From positions 1,798,001-1,862,000 of the forward strand of contig NZ_CDHO01000003.1 of assembly GCF_001006785.1 (NCBI RefSeq): a DNA stretch of 64,000 bases. Direction: 5' to 3'. Both the position numbers and the translations under genes were made by a program. This document shows, one piece after another, positions 34,602 through 42,284 of the stretch. Positions within the stretch are counted from its first letter, which is position 1, and the number at the start of each line of letters is the position of its first letter. The notes under the pieces were generated by a model. That model had not been told where the DNA came from. It saw nothing but the letters and a program-made list of their open reading frames with translations, and did no database searches. This DNA comes from Hyphomicrobium_B sp001006785 (GTDB lineage: Bacteria; Pseudomonadota; Alphaproteobacteria; Rhizobiales; Hyphomicrobiaceae).

Positions 34602-35756
34602 GTGCCCTTCGGACTTGTCCTGTCGCTAGCATTTCATGCCGCGCTCCTCGGATGGGCGCTTTTTTCCATGCGCTCAGTTCCGTCGCTGACGCCGGACACG
34701 CCGGCGATTGCTGCCGACATCATCACACCGTCGGAATTCCTGCGCCTGAAACAGGGGAGCGAGGACGCGAAGAACCTCGAAACGAAGGCCAAGGAAGAAC
34801 CGAAACCCGACGACAGCCAGAACGACACCGCCAAGCCGAGCAACGCGGCGCCGCCGCCACCTCCGCCGCCGCAGGAGCAGCAGGTCGCCAAAGCTGAGCC
34901 GCCACCCGAGGCGGCCGAGCCTCCTCCGCCCGCCGAGCCCCCGAAGGCAGCCGAGCAGGTGAAGCCTCCGCCGCCGCCCGATCCGATCGCGAAAAAACTG
35001 GAGGAGCCGCCCCCGCCGCCGGAGCCGGCCCCCGGCCCGACGCCGGATGAAAAGAAAATCCTCGAGCAGAAGCTCGAGGAAGAGCGCAAGGCTGAGGAAG
35101 CCAAGAAGAAGGCCGAGGACGAAGCGCGCAAGAAAGCCGAGGACGAAGCAAAGAAGAAGGCTGAAGCAGAAGCCAAAAAGAAAGCCGAGGAGGCCGAGAA
35201 GAAAAAGCGCGCTGCCGAGCTGAAGAAAAAGAAACAGGAAGAAGCCAGGAAAAAAGCCGAAGCCGCGAAAAAGCAATTCGATCCGAGCCGCATCGCCTCA
35301 ATCCTCGACAAGTCGCCGAACGATGCGCCACCGAAGGCGCTGCTCGACAAGGACCCGAGGAAAAAAGGTCAGCAGGCGGCCGGCTCGAGCGCCACCGCGG
35401 AAAAAACCGGCCGCGAAGCCGGAACCGCGACCGGCACAGACACCGTGCTGTCACTGCGCGAGCAGGATATGCTGAAAGGCATGATAAAATCGCAGCTCAA
35501 CGGCTGCTGGCGTCCGCCCGGCACCGGCGGCGGCGAGGAGGTTCCGGTTGTCGAACTGCATTGGGAAATGAATCCCGACGGCAGCCTCTCGGGCGAGCCT
35601 CGCGTCACCTCCGCGCCACCAACCACGGCGGGGCAGGTTTATACGGAAGCCGCACTCCGCGCGGTACGAATGTGCGCGCCGTTCAGATTGCCTCCTGACA
35701 AATACAACGCATGGAAGATCGTCGACTGGACTTTCGATCCGCGCCAGATGTTGTAA
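34602..35756 (+). CDS. tolA: TolA-like energy-transducing protein
   Basis: 384 residues from GTG 34602, 2 bases after tolR. One N-terminal transmembrane helix (LVLSLAFHAALLGWALFSM). Next comes a Pro/Glu-rich stretch (about residues 65-145), then a Lys/Glu/Ala-rich long helix (about 145-225, with repeats such as EEAKKKAEDEARKKAEDEAK), and a C-terminal TonB/TolA-like domain with NGCWRPPGTGGGEEVPV and AALRAVRMCAPFRLPPDKY. It spans the periplasm to reach Pal and TolB. Order, size and helix content fit TolA. Confidence 0.92.
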   Translation: MPFGLVLSLAFHAALLGWALFSMRSVPSLTPDTPAIAADIITPSEFLRLKQGSEDAKNLETKAKEEPKPDDSQNDTAKPSNAAPPPPPPPQEQQVAKAEPPPEAAEPPPPAEPPKAAEQVKPPPPPDPIAKKLEEPPPPPEPAPGPTPDEKKILEQKLEEERKAEEAKKKAEDEARKKAEDEAKKKAEAEAKKKAEEAEKKKRAAELKKKKQEEARKKAEAAKKQFDPSRIASILDKSPNDAPPKALLDKDPRKKGQQAAGSSATAEKTGREAGTATGTDTVLSLREQDMLKGMIKSQLNGCWRPPGTGGGEEVPVVELHWEMNPDGSLSGEPRVTSAPPTTAGQVYTEAALRAVRMCAPFRLPPDKYNAWKIVDWTFDPRQML

Positions 35757-35835
35757 ACGCCAAAAAGTTGCTTCATTCGACCGTGAAGCGAACACGACCT
35801 GTGATGGCCAACGATTGACGGATGAGAGATCGAGC

Positions 35836-37173
35836 ATGAGCCCGAAAAATCCACTGCAGCACGCGCTTGCCTTCATCTGTTTGATCGCCGTCGGGCTCGC
35901 GCTCGATTGTGGTTTGGCAACGAGGGCGCAGGCACAACTCAAAGGCACGCAGACGGAAGGCACCATCGCGCCGATCCCGATCGCGATTCCGCTCTTCGTC
36001 GGTGACGATCCGCAACTCGCGGCCAACGTCTCCGATGTGCTGCAAGCAGATCTCGAACGGTCCGGCCTGTTCCGGCCCCTCGATCGCGCGTCCTTCCTGG
36101 AGCAGATCAGGGACGTCAACGCCGTGCCGCGCTTCGGCGACTGGCGCTCCGTGCAGGCCGATGCCCTGGTCGTTGGGCGCATCGTCAACGCAGGTGACGG
36201 CCGTGTGGGCGCCGAGTTCCGGCTTTGGGACGTCGCAAGCGGCAAGCAGCTCGCCGGCCAGCGATTCTCGACGTCAGCGCAGAACTGGCGTCGCATCGCG
36301 CATATGATCGCCGACAGCGTCTATGAGCGTCTCACGGGCGAAAAGGGCTACTTCGATACGCGCGTCGTGTTCGTCGACGAGACGGGCCCGGCGCAGAATC
36401 GCGTCAAGCGCCTCGCGATCATGGATCAGGACGGCGCCAACGTGCGCCTGCTGACGCAAGGCAAGGAACTCGTGCTCACACCGCGGTTCTCGCCGACGAA
36501 CCAGGAAATCACCTACATGTCCTACACGTCCGACCAGCCGAAGGTTTTCATCATGAACCTCGAGTCGGGACGGCGTGAGCTTGTGGGCGACTTTCCCGGC
36601 ATGACGTTCGCGCCGCGCTTCTCGCCGGACGGCCAACGCGTCGTGATGAGTCTCGGCACGCCGGACGGACGCTCCAGCATCTACGAGATGGACCTGCGGA
36701 CACGGCAGCCGCGACGCCTGACCGAGTCGAGCGGCATCGACACCAGCCCGAGCTATTCCCCTGATGGCCGCCAGATCGTGTTCGAGAGCGACCGTGACGG
36801 TACGCAGAAGCTTTATGTCATGAACGCCGACGGCTCTGGCGCACACCCGATCTCGCTCGGTGGCGGCAGCTACTCGACGCCGGTCTGGTCACCGCGTGGC
36901 GACTACATCGCCTTCACTCAGCAGGCCGGCGGCCGATTCTTGATTGGCGTGATGAAACCCGACGGCTCCGGAGAGCGCGTTCTGACAGAGGGTTTCCATA
37001 ATGAAGGGCCGACTTGGGCCCCCAACGGCCGCGTCCTGATGTTCTGGCGCGATTCCCAGTCAACGAGCGGCGGACCGAAGATTTACTCGGTCGACATTAC
37101 CGGCTTCAACGAGCGCCAAGTGACGACGCCGTCCTTCGCGTCAGACCCCGCTTGGTCACCGCTTCTAAATTAA
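35836..37173 (+). CDS. tolB: Tol-Pal protein TolB
   Basis: 445 residues from ATG 35836; an upstream in-frame TTG at 35815 is less likely. A signal peptide (LAFICLIAVGLALDCGLATR, cut near AQA) precedes the N-terminal domain with PIPIAIPLFVGDDPQLAANV. A six-bladed beta-propeller of TolB repeats follows, such as LTPRFSPTNQEITYMSYTSD, FAPRFSPDGQRVVMSLGTPD and TSPSYSPDGRQIVFESDRDG. It is periplasmic and interacts with Pal, TolA and outer-membrane proteins. Two tiny lipoprotein genes and about 600 bases of spacer separate it from pal, where direct adjacency is usual. Confidence 0.95.
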   Translation: MSPKNPLQHALAFICLIAVGLALDCGLATRAQAQLKGTQTEGTIAPIPIAIPLFVGDDPQLAANVSDVLQADLERSGLFRPLDRASFLEQIRDVNAVPRFGDWRSVQADALVVGRIVNAGDGRVGAEFRLWDVASGKQLAGQRFSTSAQNWRRIAHMIADSVYERLTGEKGYFDTRVVFVDETGPAQNRVKRLAIMDQDGANVRLLTQGKELVLTPRFSPTNQEITYMSYTSDQPKVFIMNLESGRRELVGDFPGMTFAPRFSPDGQRVVMSLGTPDGRSSIYEMDLRTRQPRRLTESSGIDTSPSYSPDGRQIVFESDRDGTQKLYVMNADGSGAHPISLGGGSYSTPVWSPRGDYIAFTQQAGGRFLIGVMKPDGSGERVLTEGFHNEGPTWAPNGRVLMFWRDSQSTSGGPKIYSVDITGFNERQVTTPSFASDPAWSPLLN

Positions 37174-37194
37174 CACCTTCTTTAGAAATGGCGG

Positions 37195-37223
37195 GCTCCG
37201 GAACTTCGAGCAGGTTTCGGAGC
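37195..37223 (+). terminator. Hairpin downstream of tolB
   Basis: A 10-bp stem, GCTCCGGAAC (37195-37204) with GTTTCGGAGC (37214-37223), around TTCGAGCAG. No U-tract follows, so its action as terminator is uncertain. The rest of the 250-base spacer to 37423 shows no gene. Confidence 0.4.
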
Positions 37224-37423
37224 AGATCAAATATCATGGTTAAAACAACGAGTTAGGTGCGTTTTCGACGTCCGCAAAAGTGTTGACTTTCCCACACGCG
37301 CCGTCGTTGCATTTTCGCATCTATAGGATTGGAAAACTTGGTTTTTGTCGCCTCTGTCCTTGATCGTGCGACGCCCTCCCGGTACCCCAGAGTACGGCTT
37401 TTGCCGGAATCGTATCAGGAGAT

Positions 37424-37564
37424 ATGACCATGCAGGGTGTGAAGGGGCTGATCCTTTTGTCAGTCATAGCCACGGCTGTCGCAGTTAGCGCATGCCGTCG
37501 CGAAGCTGAGCACGTTCCTTTGAAGCTCGGCGGTCCTACCGCAAGCAGCCAGGCCGTTCGCTAA
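37424..37564 (+). CDS. Micro-lipoprotein 1 (46 residues)
   Basis: ATG 37424 with GGAG at 37418-37421 (a second ATG at 37430). A signal peptide, GLILLSVIATAVAVSAC, ends in a lipobox whose Cys is residue 24. The mature 23 residues begin CRREAEHVPLKLGGP and end QAVR. A second gene 34 bases downstream encodes a mature peptide identical at 18 of 23 positions. They resemble entericidin-like tandem micro-lipoproteins in form only, without shared sequence. Function unknown; outer-membrane or periplasmic anchoring is predicted. Confidence 0.75.
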   Translation: MTMQGVKGLILLSVIATAVAVSACRREAEHVPLKLGGPTASSQAVR

Positions 37565-37598
37565 TAGCGGACTGTTTGGAACTCAAAGGAGACTACAC

Positions 37599-37724
37599 AT
37601 GAAGAGCGCAATCGTTCTTGCTGCAGTTCTAGTTGCTGTTGCTGTCGGCGCATGCCGGAAAGAAGTTGAGCATCAGCCTCTGAAGCTCGGCGGTCCGGCC
37701 GCTTCGGCTCAGGCAGTGCGCTAA
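37599..37724 (+). CDS. Micro-lipoprotein 2 (41 residues), tandem paralogue
   Basis: ATG 37599 with AAGGAG at 37586-37591. The signal peptide MKSAIVLAAVLVAVAVGAC has its lipobox Cys at residue 19. The mature part begins CRKEVEHQPLKLGGP and ends QAVR, the same length as in the first copy. The signal peptides differ while the mature peptides are conserved, which points to selection on the mature peptide after a local duplication. It is followed by a terminator-like double hairpin. Not recognised as a known family. Confidence 0.75.
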   Translation: MKSAIVLAAVLVAVAVGACRKEVEHQPLKLGGPAASAQAVR

Positions 37725-38168
37725 GCACCGCCTGTTGTCTTAGTAACGCGTTTTTCATACCGATCTTCAAGACCGAGTTGTTGGCGATTTCCTCGCCACC
37801 ATCTCGGTCTTGAGCTTTTTGGCGTATCGATTCGTCGGCTGTCGAATTTCGGTGAGCAACCGAGTCGAAAATGTGCTGACCGCATGACCACATTTTGCAT
37901 GTGGGAAATTCTGCAAAATCGAATTGGTCGCACGTGCGCCGCAAAGCCGCGATGTTACATACCGTTGGGTCGGCTGAAGGTCTCGCTGCGCTGTCAATTG
38001 CGTCGGCATTCGATGCACATGAAATCGCTGTGAATCTGCGGAATCGGCCATATTTTCGGCTGAACATTCCACTAAACGCTGACAGAACAAAGATGGCCTC
38101 TTGCGGAGCGGATTAAACGCGATCTGGCTTGCTCGAGAGTTGCGATCGAGACGAAAGGGACAAACGAA
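37725..38168. other. Spacer between micro-lipoproteins and pal
   Basis: 444 bases. A double hairpin (37767-37822) lies just after the second lipoprotein gene. The rest has no convincing gene; minus-strand frames there show no family features. The pal promoter probably lies in the A/T-richer part before 38169. Confidence 0.5.
37767..37822 (+). terminator. Nested hairpin terminator after the micro-lipoproteins
   Basis: An 11-bp perfect outer stem, TCAAGACCGAG (37767-37777) with CTCGGTCTTGA (37803-37813), encloses a small GGCGA/TCGCC hairpin. GCTTTTTGG follows, giving a five-T tail. Confidence 0.7.
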
Positions 38169-38684
38169 ATGCTGGCAACGATAGCGCGGAGCATGTGGCT
38201 GCGCCTCGCCGCCGTTTCGATTCTCGCAGCGACTGTCGGTGCGTGCGCGAGCAATAAAGAGCTTCAGCCGGACGCTTTGAGCGGCAAATACGGCGCCGCG
38301 ACTCCCGGATCTCAGCGCGACTTCAGTCAGAACGTCGGCGACATCGTCTACTTCTCGACCGACTCGATCGACCTGACGCCGGAAGCGCAGCAGACGCTCT
38401 CGAAGCAGGCGCAGTGGCTGCAACAGTACTCGCAGTACGCAATCACGATCGAAGGTCATGCCGACGAACGCGGCACGCGCGAATACAACATCGCGCTCGG
38501 TGCTCGCCGCGCCACGACGGTGCGCAGTTTCCTGTCTCAGCACGGGATCAACGGCGCGCGCATCCGCACGATCTCGTACGGCAAGGAACGTCCGGTCGCG
38601 GTTTGCAACGACATTTCCTGCTGGTCGCAGAACCGGCGTGCTCAGACAGTGCTGAACAGCGGCGGCGTCGTAAGCCAGCGCTAA
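38169..38684 (+). CDS. pal: Peptidoglycan-associated lipoprotein Pal
   Basis: 171 residues. A signal peptide with the lipobox Cys at residue 26 (AATVGACAS) precedes a short linker and an OmpA domain from about residue 55. GDIVYFSTDSIDLTPEAQQT and ITIEGHADERGTREYNIALG carry the diaminopimelate-binding region. The C-terminal NDISCWSQNRRAQTV is typical of alphaproteobacterial Pal. Anchored in the outer membrane, it grips peptidoglycan and binds TolB/TolA. It ends at a stem-loop. Confidence 0.96.
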   Translation: MLATIARSMWLRLAAVSILAATVGACASNKELQPDALSGKYGAATPGSQRDFSQNVGDIVYFSTDSIDLTPEAQQTLSKQAQWLQQYSQYAITIEGHADERGTREYNIALGARRATTVRSFLSQHGINGARIRTISYGKERPVAVCNDISCWSQNRRAQTVLNSGGVVSQR

Positions 38685-38703
38685 GCACTGTACGTAAATT
38701 CAG

Positions 38704-38752
38704 ATTGGCGCGGGGGGCTGAATTAAATTAGCCACACGCGCCAATTGCTTTT
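38704..38752 (+). terminator. Terminator-like hairpin after pal
   Basis: A perfect 9-bp stem, ATTGGCGCG (38704-38712) with CGCGCCAAT (38737-38745), has a 24-base loop. TGCTTTTG follows. Confidence 0.55.
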
Positions 38753-38833
38753 GACGGGCTCTAAATCGGCAAAGTTTAGCCTAATTGGACGGCCATAACG
38801 GGCGCGAAAGACGAAATACGCGCACCCCGTCCA

Positions 38834-39622
38834 ATGCAGAAATCGCTGTCATCCAGGTTCGTGATTGGCGTCATGTCGGCGGTACTCGCCCTCATGATGG
38901 CGTTTACGCTGTCTGCGATTGCGCAGGAAGACGACGACGGTCCGAACGGCGAGACGGCTGCGGAACTGCTTGTCGATGGAATGGACGCGGCTTCGGATCG
39001 CGCATACGATTCCGCGCGCCGGCTATTCCAGAAATTGATTTCCGCATTTCCGAATTCGCCCGAAGCAGCGCGCGCGCGCCGGGCGCTGTCGTCTCTCGGC
39101 TCCGAAGGAGATACCGAGGAAGGCCGCGCCGCAATCCGCGCCGATGAAGCCGAACGAACGGCCGAGTATCGCCATGCGTTTCTGGTCAGCGTCGGCGATC
39201 GGGTATTTTTTGCGGAAAGCAGCGCGGAACTCGGCGGTCGCGCGCTCGCCATTATCGAGGGCCAGGCCCGCTGGCTGAAACTCCGGCCGAATCTGACGGT
39301 CACGGTGATCGGCCGCTCCGACGATGGCGGTGATCGCCGATCCGCGCAAACCTTGTCCACGCAGCGGGCTGAAGCTGTGCGTGATCGCCTGATCGCGTCG
39401 GGACTCGATGCGAGTCGCGTCGACCTGAGACCAACCGGCAACGACGACAAGGTTGCGGTGTGCTCGACGTCGATGTGCCGGGCGCAGAATCGCAATGCCG
39501 AAGTTTTTATTAATGATCTTCGCGATCAGGATCCGATAAGATCGAGCATGCAGTCGTCCGCATCGCGGCCGCCCAGAGGATTGTCGGGCCGCCCCGCCGA
39601 GACGGGCCAAGTGGCGCAATAA
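38834..39622 (+). CDS. Pal paralogue with TPR-like and OmpA domains
   Basis: 262 residues. An N-terminal signal peptide or anchor (FVIGVMSAVLALMMAFTLSA) has no lipobox Cys. A TPR-like unit follows (AYDSARRLFQKLISAFPNSP, about residues 55-85), then an OmpA/Pal-type domain (about 120-240) with VGDRVFFAESSAELGGRA and MCRAQNRNAEVFINDL matching Pal. The HAD.RG loop of Pal is IGRSDDGGD here, keeping Asp but not the His-Ala. A Ser/Arg/Pro-rich tail ends the protein. It sits between pal and cpoB, so a Tol-Pal or division role is likely, but its function is not known. Confidence 0.85.
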   Translation: MQKSLSSRFVIGVMSAVLALMMAFTLSAIAQEDDDGPNGETAAELLVDGMDAASDRAYDSARRLFQKLISAFPNSPEAARARRALSSLGSEGDTEEGRAAIRADEAERTAEYRHAFLVSVGDRVFFAESSAELGGRALAIIEGQARWLKLRPNLTVTVIGRSDDGGDRRSAQTLSTQRAEAVRDRLIASGLDASRVDLRPTGNDDKVAVCSTSMCRAQNRNAEVFINDLRDQDPIRSSMQSSASRPPRGLSGRPAETGQVAQ

Positions 39623-39795
39623 GCAGGCTTGGCTTCGCCGCGATTGCCGCATGGGCGGGGAAGCTCATGACTCTTCATTTGATTTTGCCCAATATCGGGC
39701 GCACGAGACAGTTCGATACGCGATAGCTGTGCTAGACTCGGCGCCGATATCGAAACGAGTAGCTTTGATTGAATCATACGGAGCAGGGCCAGGGC

Positions 39796-40797
39796 ATGGC
39801 TAAGCGCAAACTGATTCCAGTCCGATTCGGAATTCCTGTGGCGGCAGTCGCATTGCTTGTCGCGGCGACGCCAGCGCTTGCTCAGTCCAAGGATAAAGCG
39901 CCGAAGGCGGCTGACAGTGGCTTGCAGACGCGCGTTCAGTCGCTCGAAGAACAACTCGTCGACATGCAGGTCGTCGTCGGGACGCTCGAAACGTTGGCGA
40001 AGAGCGGCGGCTCCGCGCCCGCGCCATTTCCGGCTTCGACAGCCGGAGGCGACGGCGATGCGGCGCGCATCGAAAGTCTCGAGACACAGATCCGAGCGCT
40101 GACCGCTCAGGTTCAGCAGCTCTCCGATCAGGTCCGCAGCCTCGGCGGTACGCCGCGCCGGTCGGACATCCCGCCATCCTCTGCCACTGCGTCGGCTGCT
40201 GACGGAACCTATCCGCAAGCGCACGATGGCGAGCCAAGCCCCGGATTCGGCTCGACGACGGTCGCGGCAGGTGAGGACGCGATCGGCGGTTTGCTCAACA
40301 GCGATAGCGCGCATTCGCCGAACGCTGCTCCGGCCGCTGGAAACCCGGCCGCGGAAGCGCCTCCGGCCTCGGTCGCAACGGCGGCGTTGGCTCCGGCCAG
40401 TGAGTCGAGCAACGATCCGAAGCAGCTCTATGAGCAGGCTTACGGCTATCTCTTGCAGCGCGACTACGGCGCGGCGGAAACGTCTTTCACTGAGTTCTTG
40501 AAGAAGTTTCCGAACGACTCGCTTTCCGGCAACGCGCAATACTGGCTCGGCGAAACGCATTTCGTTCGTGGGCAATACAAGGCTGCCGCAAGCGCATTCT
40601 TGAAGGGCTATCAAACGTACGCGCAGGGCGCGAAGGCCCCCGACAGCTTGCTGAAACTCGCGATGTCGCTCGATCGTCTCGGTCAGAAAGATGCGGCGTG
40701 CTCCTCGTTCGCTGAGTTGGCGACCAAGTTTCCGACGGCTCCCAAGAGCGTCAAGACGCGCGCACAAAGCGAACGTCAGCGCGTCGGGTGCCAGTAA
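39796..40797 (+). CDS. cpoB: Tol-Pal coordinator CpoB (YbgF)
   Basis: 333 residues from ATG 39796. A signal peptide (AAVALLVAATPALAQ) is followed by a first coiled coil (about residues 40-70) and a second (RIESLETQIRALTAQVQQLS, about 90-115). A Pro/Ala/Ser-rich linker leads to a C-terminal TPR domain of about 120 residues (LYEQAYGYLLQRDYGAAETS, AQYWLGETHFVRGQYKAAAS, KLAMSLDRLGQKDAACSSF). CpoB links peptidoglycan synthesis with Tol-driven outer-membrane constriction. It closes the tol-pal group, and tilS follows after 23 bases. Confidence 0.92.
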   Translation: MAKRKLIPVRFGIPVAAVALLVAATPALAQSKDKAPKAADSGLQTRVQSLEEQLVDMQVVVGTLETLAKSGGSAPAPFPASTAGGDGDAARIESLETQIRALTAQVQQLSDQVRSLGGTPRRSDIPPSSATASAADGTYPQAHDGEPSPGFGSTTVAAGEDAIGGLLNSDSAHSPNAAPAAGNPAAEAPPASVATAALAPASESSNDPKQLYEQAYGYLLQRDYGAAETSFTEFLKKFPNDSLSGNAQYWLGETHFVRGQYKAAASAFLKGYQTYAQGAKAPDSLLKLAMSLDRLGQKDAACSSFAELATKFPTAPKSVKTRAQSERQRVGCQ

Positions 40798-40820
40798 CGC
40801 GTAGCTGGCGGTGAAGAGCG

Positions 40821-42152
40821 ATGTCGCGTGGCTCACATCTGCCGATCACACCCGACGAAGCGGACGCCGCGTTCGAGCCGCTCGCGAAGTTTGAGCACGT
40901 CGTCCTCGCAGTTTCGGGCGGACCGGATAGCATGGCTCTGCTCGTGCTGGCCTCCGAATGGCGTCAACGCCGAAACGGCGCTCCGCCATCGCTCTCCGTC
41001 GCAACGGTCGATCACGGACTGCGTCCCGAATCTCCGCGCGAGGCCGAGTTTGTCGCGAGCGAAGCGCGGCGATTAGGACTTCCGCACGTCACATTGCCTT
41101 GGACGGGGGAGAAGCCATCGCGCGGCATTCCCGACGCCGCGCGCCGCGCACGTTACCGGCTGCTCGATGATCATGCACGCGCGCTGAGCGCGAGCGATGT
41201 CGCCGTCGTCACCGCACACCATCAAGGCGATCAGGCAGAGACGTTCGCCATGCGCCTCGCACGAGGAGCAGGCGTCAACGGGCTTGCCGGAATGCCGGCC
41301 GAACGCATGTTGCACGAAGGCTCGACCGTTAGCCTCGTGCGGCCGCTGCTGGCGTTCGCCAAATCCCGCCTCATCGCAACGCTTGAAGCACGCGGGCTAT
41401 CGAGTGTCGATGATCCGAGCAACACGGATCATCGCTATGAGCGCGCGCGCATGCGAAGTGCGCTCTCCGATCTCGATGCGGCCGGAATTTCGCCTGCCGC
41501 GCTCGCAACGTCCGCGCGGCGTCTCGGTGAGGCGGAAGCCGCGTTGCGTTTCGCCGACGAATGCTTCGCTGCGACTCTCGCTCTCTCGTTCGGAAACGAA
41601 GTCTTCGCCGCGTTCGACCGCAACTCCTTCCGCGCCGGCCCCGCGTTACTCCGCCAGCGCCTTCTCGCGAGCCTCATCGCGCGTTACGGCGGCGCCAGCG
41701 AACGACCCGACCTCGTCGAAATCGAAGACCTCACGGCAAAACTTCAGACGGAAGACAAAAGCACCGCAACGCTCGGCGGCGTGATGGTCTCCAGCGGAAG
41801 CCGTTTCGTCCGCGTCTGGCGTGAGGCGGGGCGGCTCACGCAGTCTGACCTTATTCTATCTCCAGGCGAGAGCCGGACGTGGGATCGCAGGTTCATTGTC
41901 CAGCGCGCGGCGGACGCGATCGGGGCGGTAAAAGTACGTCCGCTCGGCGCGGAGAATTACGCGAGGATTGCTGGCCGTCTCGCCGCTAAATATCGGCCGC
42001 CGTCGCGGGCGGCGCATGCGCTGCCGTCGTTCTGGCAAGGTGACGATTTGGTCGCGGTGCCGTCGCTCGCCCCCTTCGCTGTCGCATCGCAAGTGTCGCT
42101 CGAGGAGGCGGGTTGCCAACTCAAGGCGTTGGCAGCCGCGGCTGCTTGTTAA
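40821..42152 (+). CDS. tilS: tRNA(Ile)-lysidine synthase TilS
   Basis: 443 residues. The PP-loop VVLAVSGGPDSMALLVLASE binds ATP. TVDHGLRPESPREAEFV, TAHHQGDQAETFAMRLARG and VDDPSNTDHRYERARMR are family motifs, and a C-terminal substrate-binding region follows. It adds lysine to C34 of the tRNA-Ile CAU anticodon, an essential change of decoding specificity. The tilS-ftsH order is conserved in many bacteria. Confidence 0.95.
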   Translation: MSRGSHLPITPDEADAAFEPLAKFEHVVLAVSGGPDSMALLVLASEWRQRRNGAPPSLSVATVDHGLRPESPREAEFVASEARRLGLPHVTLPWTGEKPSRGIPDAARRARYRLLDDHARALSASDVAVVTAHHQGDQAETFAMRLARGAGVNGLAGMPAERMLHEGSTVSLVRPLLAFAKSRLIATLEARGLSSVDDPSNTDHRYERARMRSALSDLDAAGISPAALATSARRLGEAEAALRFADECFAATLALSFGNEVFAAFDRNSFRAGPALLRQRLLASLIARYGGASERPDLVEIEDLTAKLQTEDKSTATLGGVMVSSGSRFVRVWREAGRLTQSDLILSPGESRTWDRRFIVQRAADAIGAVKVRPLGAENYARIAGRLAAKYRPPSRAAHALPSFWQGDDLVAVPSLAPFAVASQVSLEEAGCQLKALAAAAAC

Positions 42153-42284
42153 GGATTTATAGCCACGCTGTAGGCCGAACTTGTGCGGATGTGCCGAGCC
42201 TCCTATGTTAAGCAGGAAATCCGGCTCCATGCTCAGCCGGAGCCCAGAACGCTGGCCGCGTCACTGGCCTAAACAGGGAACCAA

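Noticed and set aside
37283..37311. TTGACT as a -35 box upstream of the micro-lipoproteins
   Set aside because: At 16-18 bases spacing no acceptable -10 sequence follows.
37424..37724. Entericidin-type toxin/antidote pair
   Set aside because: Only the tandem micro-lipoprotein form is shared; the mature peptides have none of the entericidin sequence pattern and are near-identical to one another.
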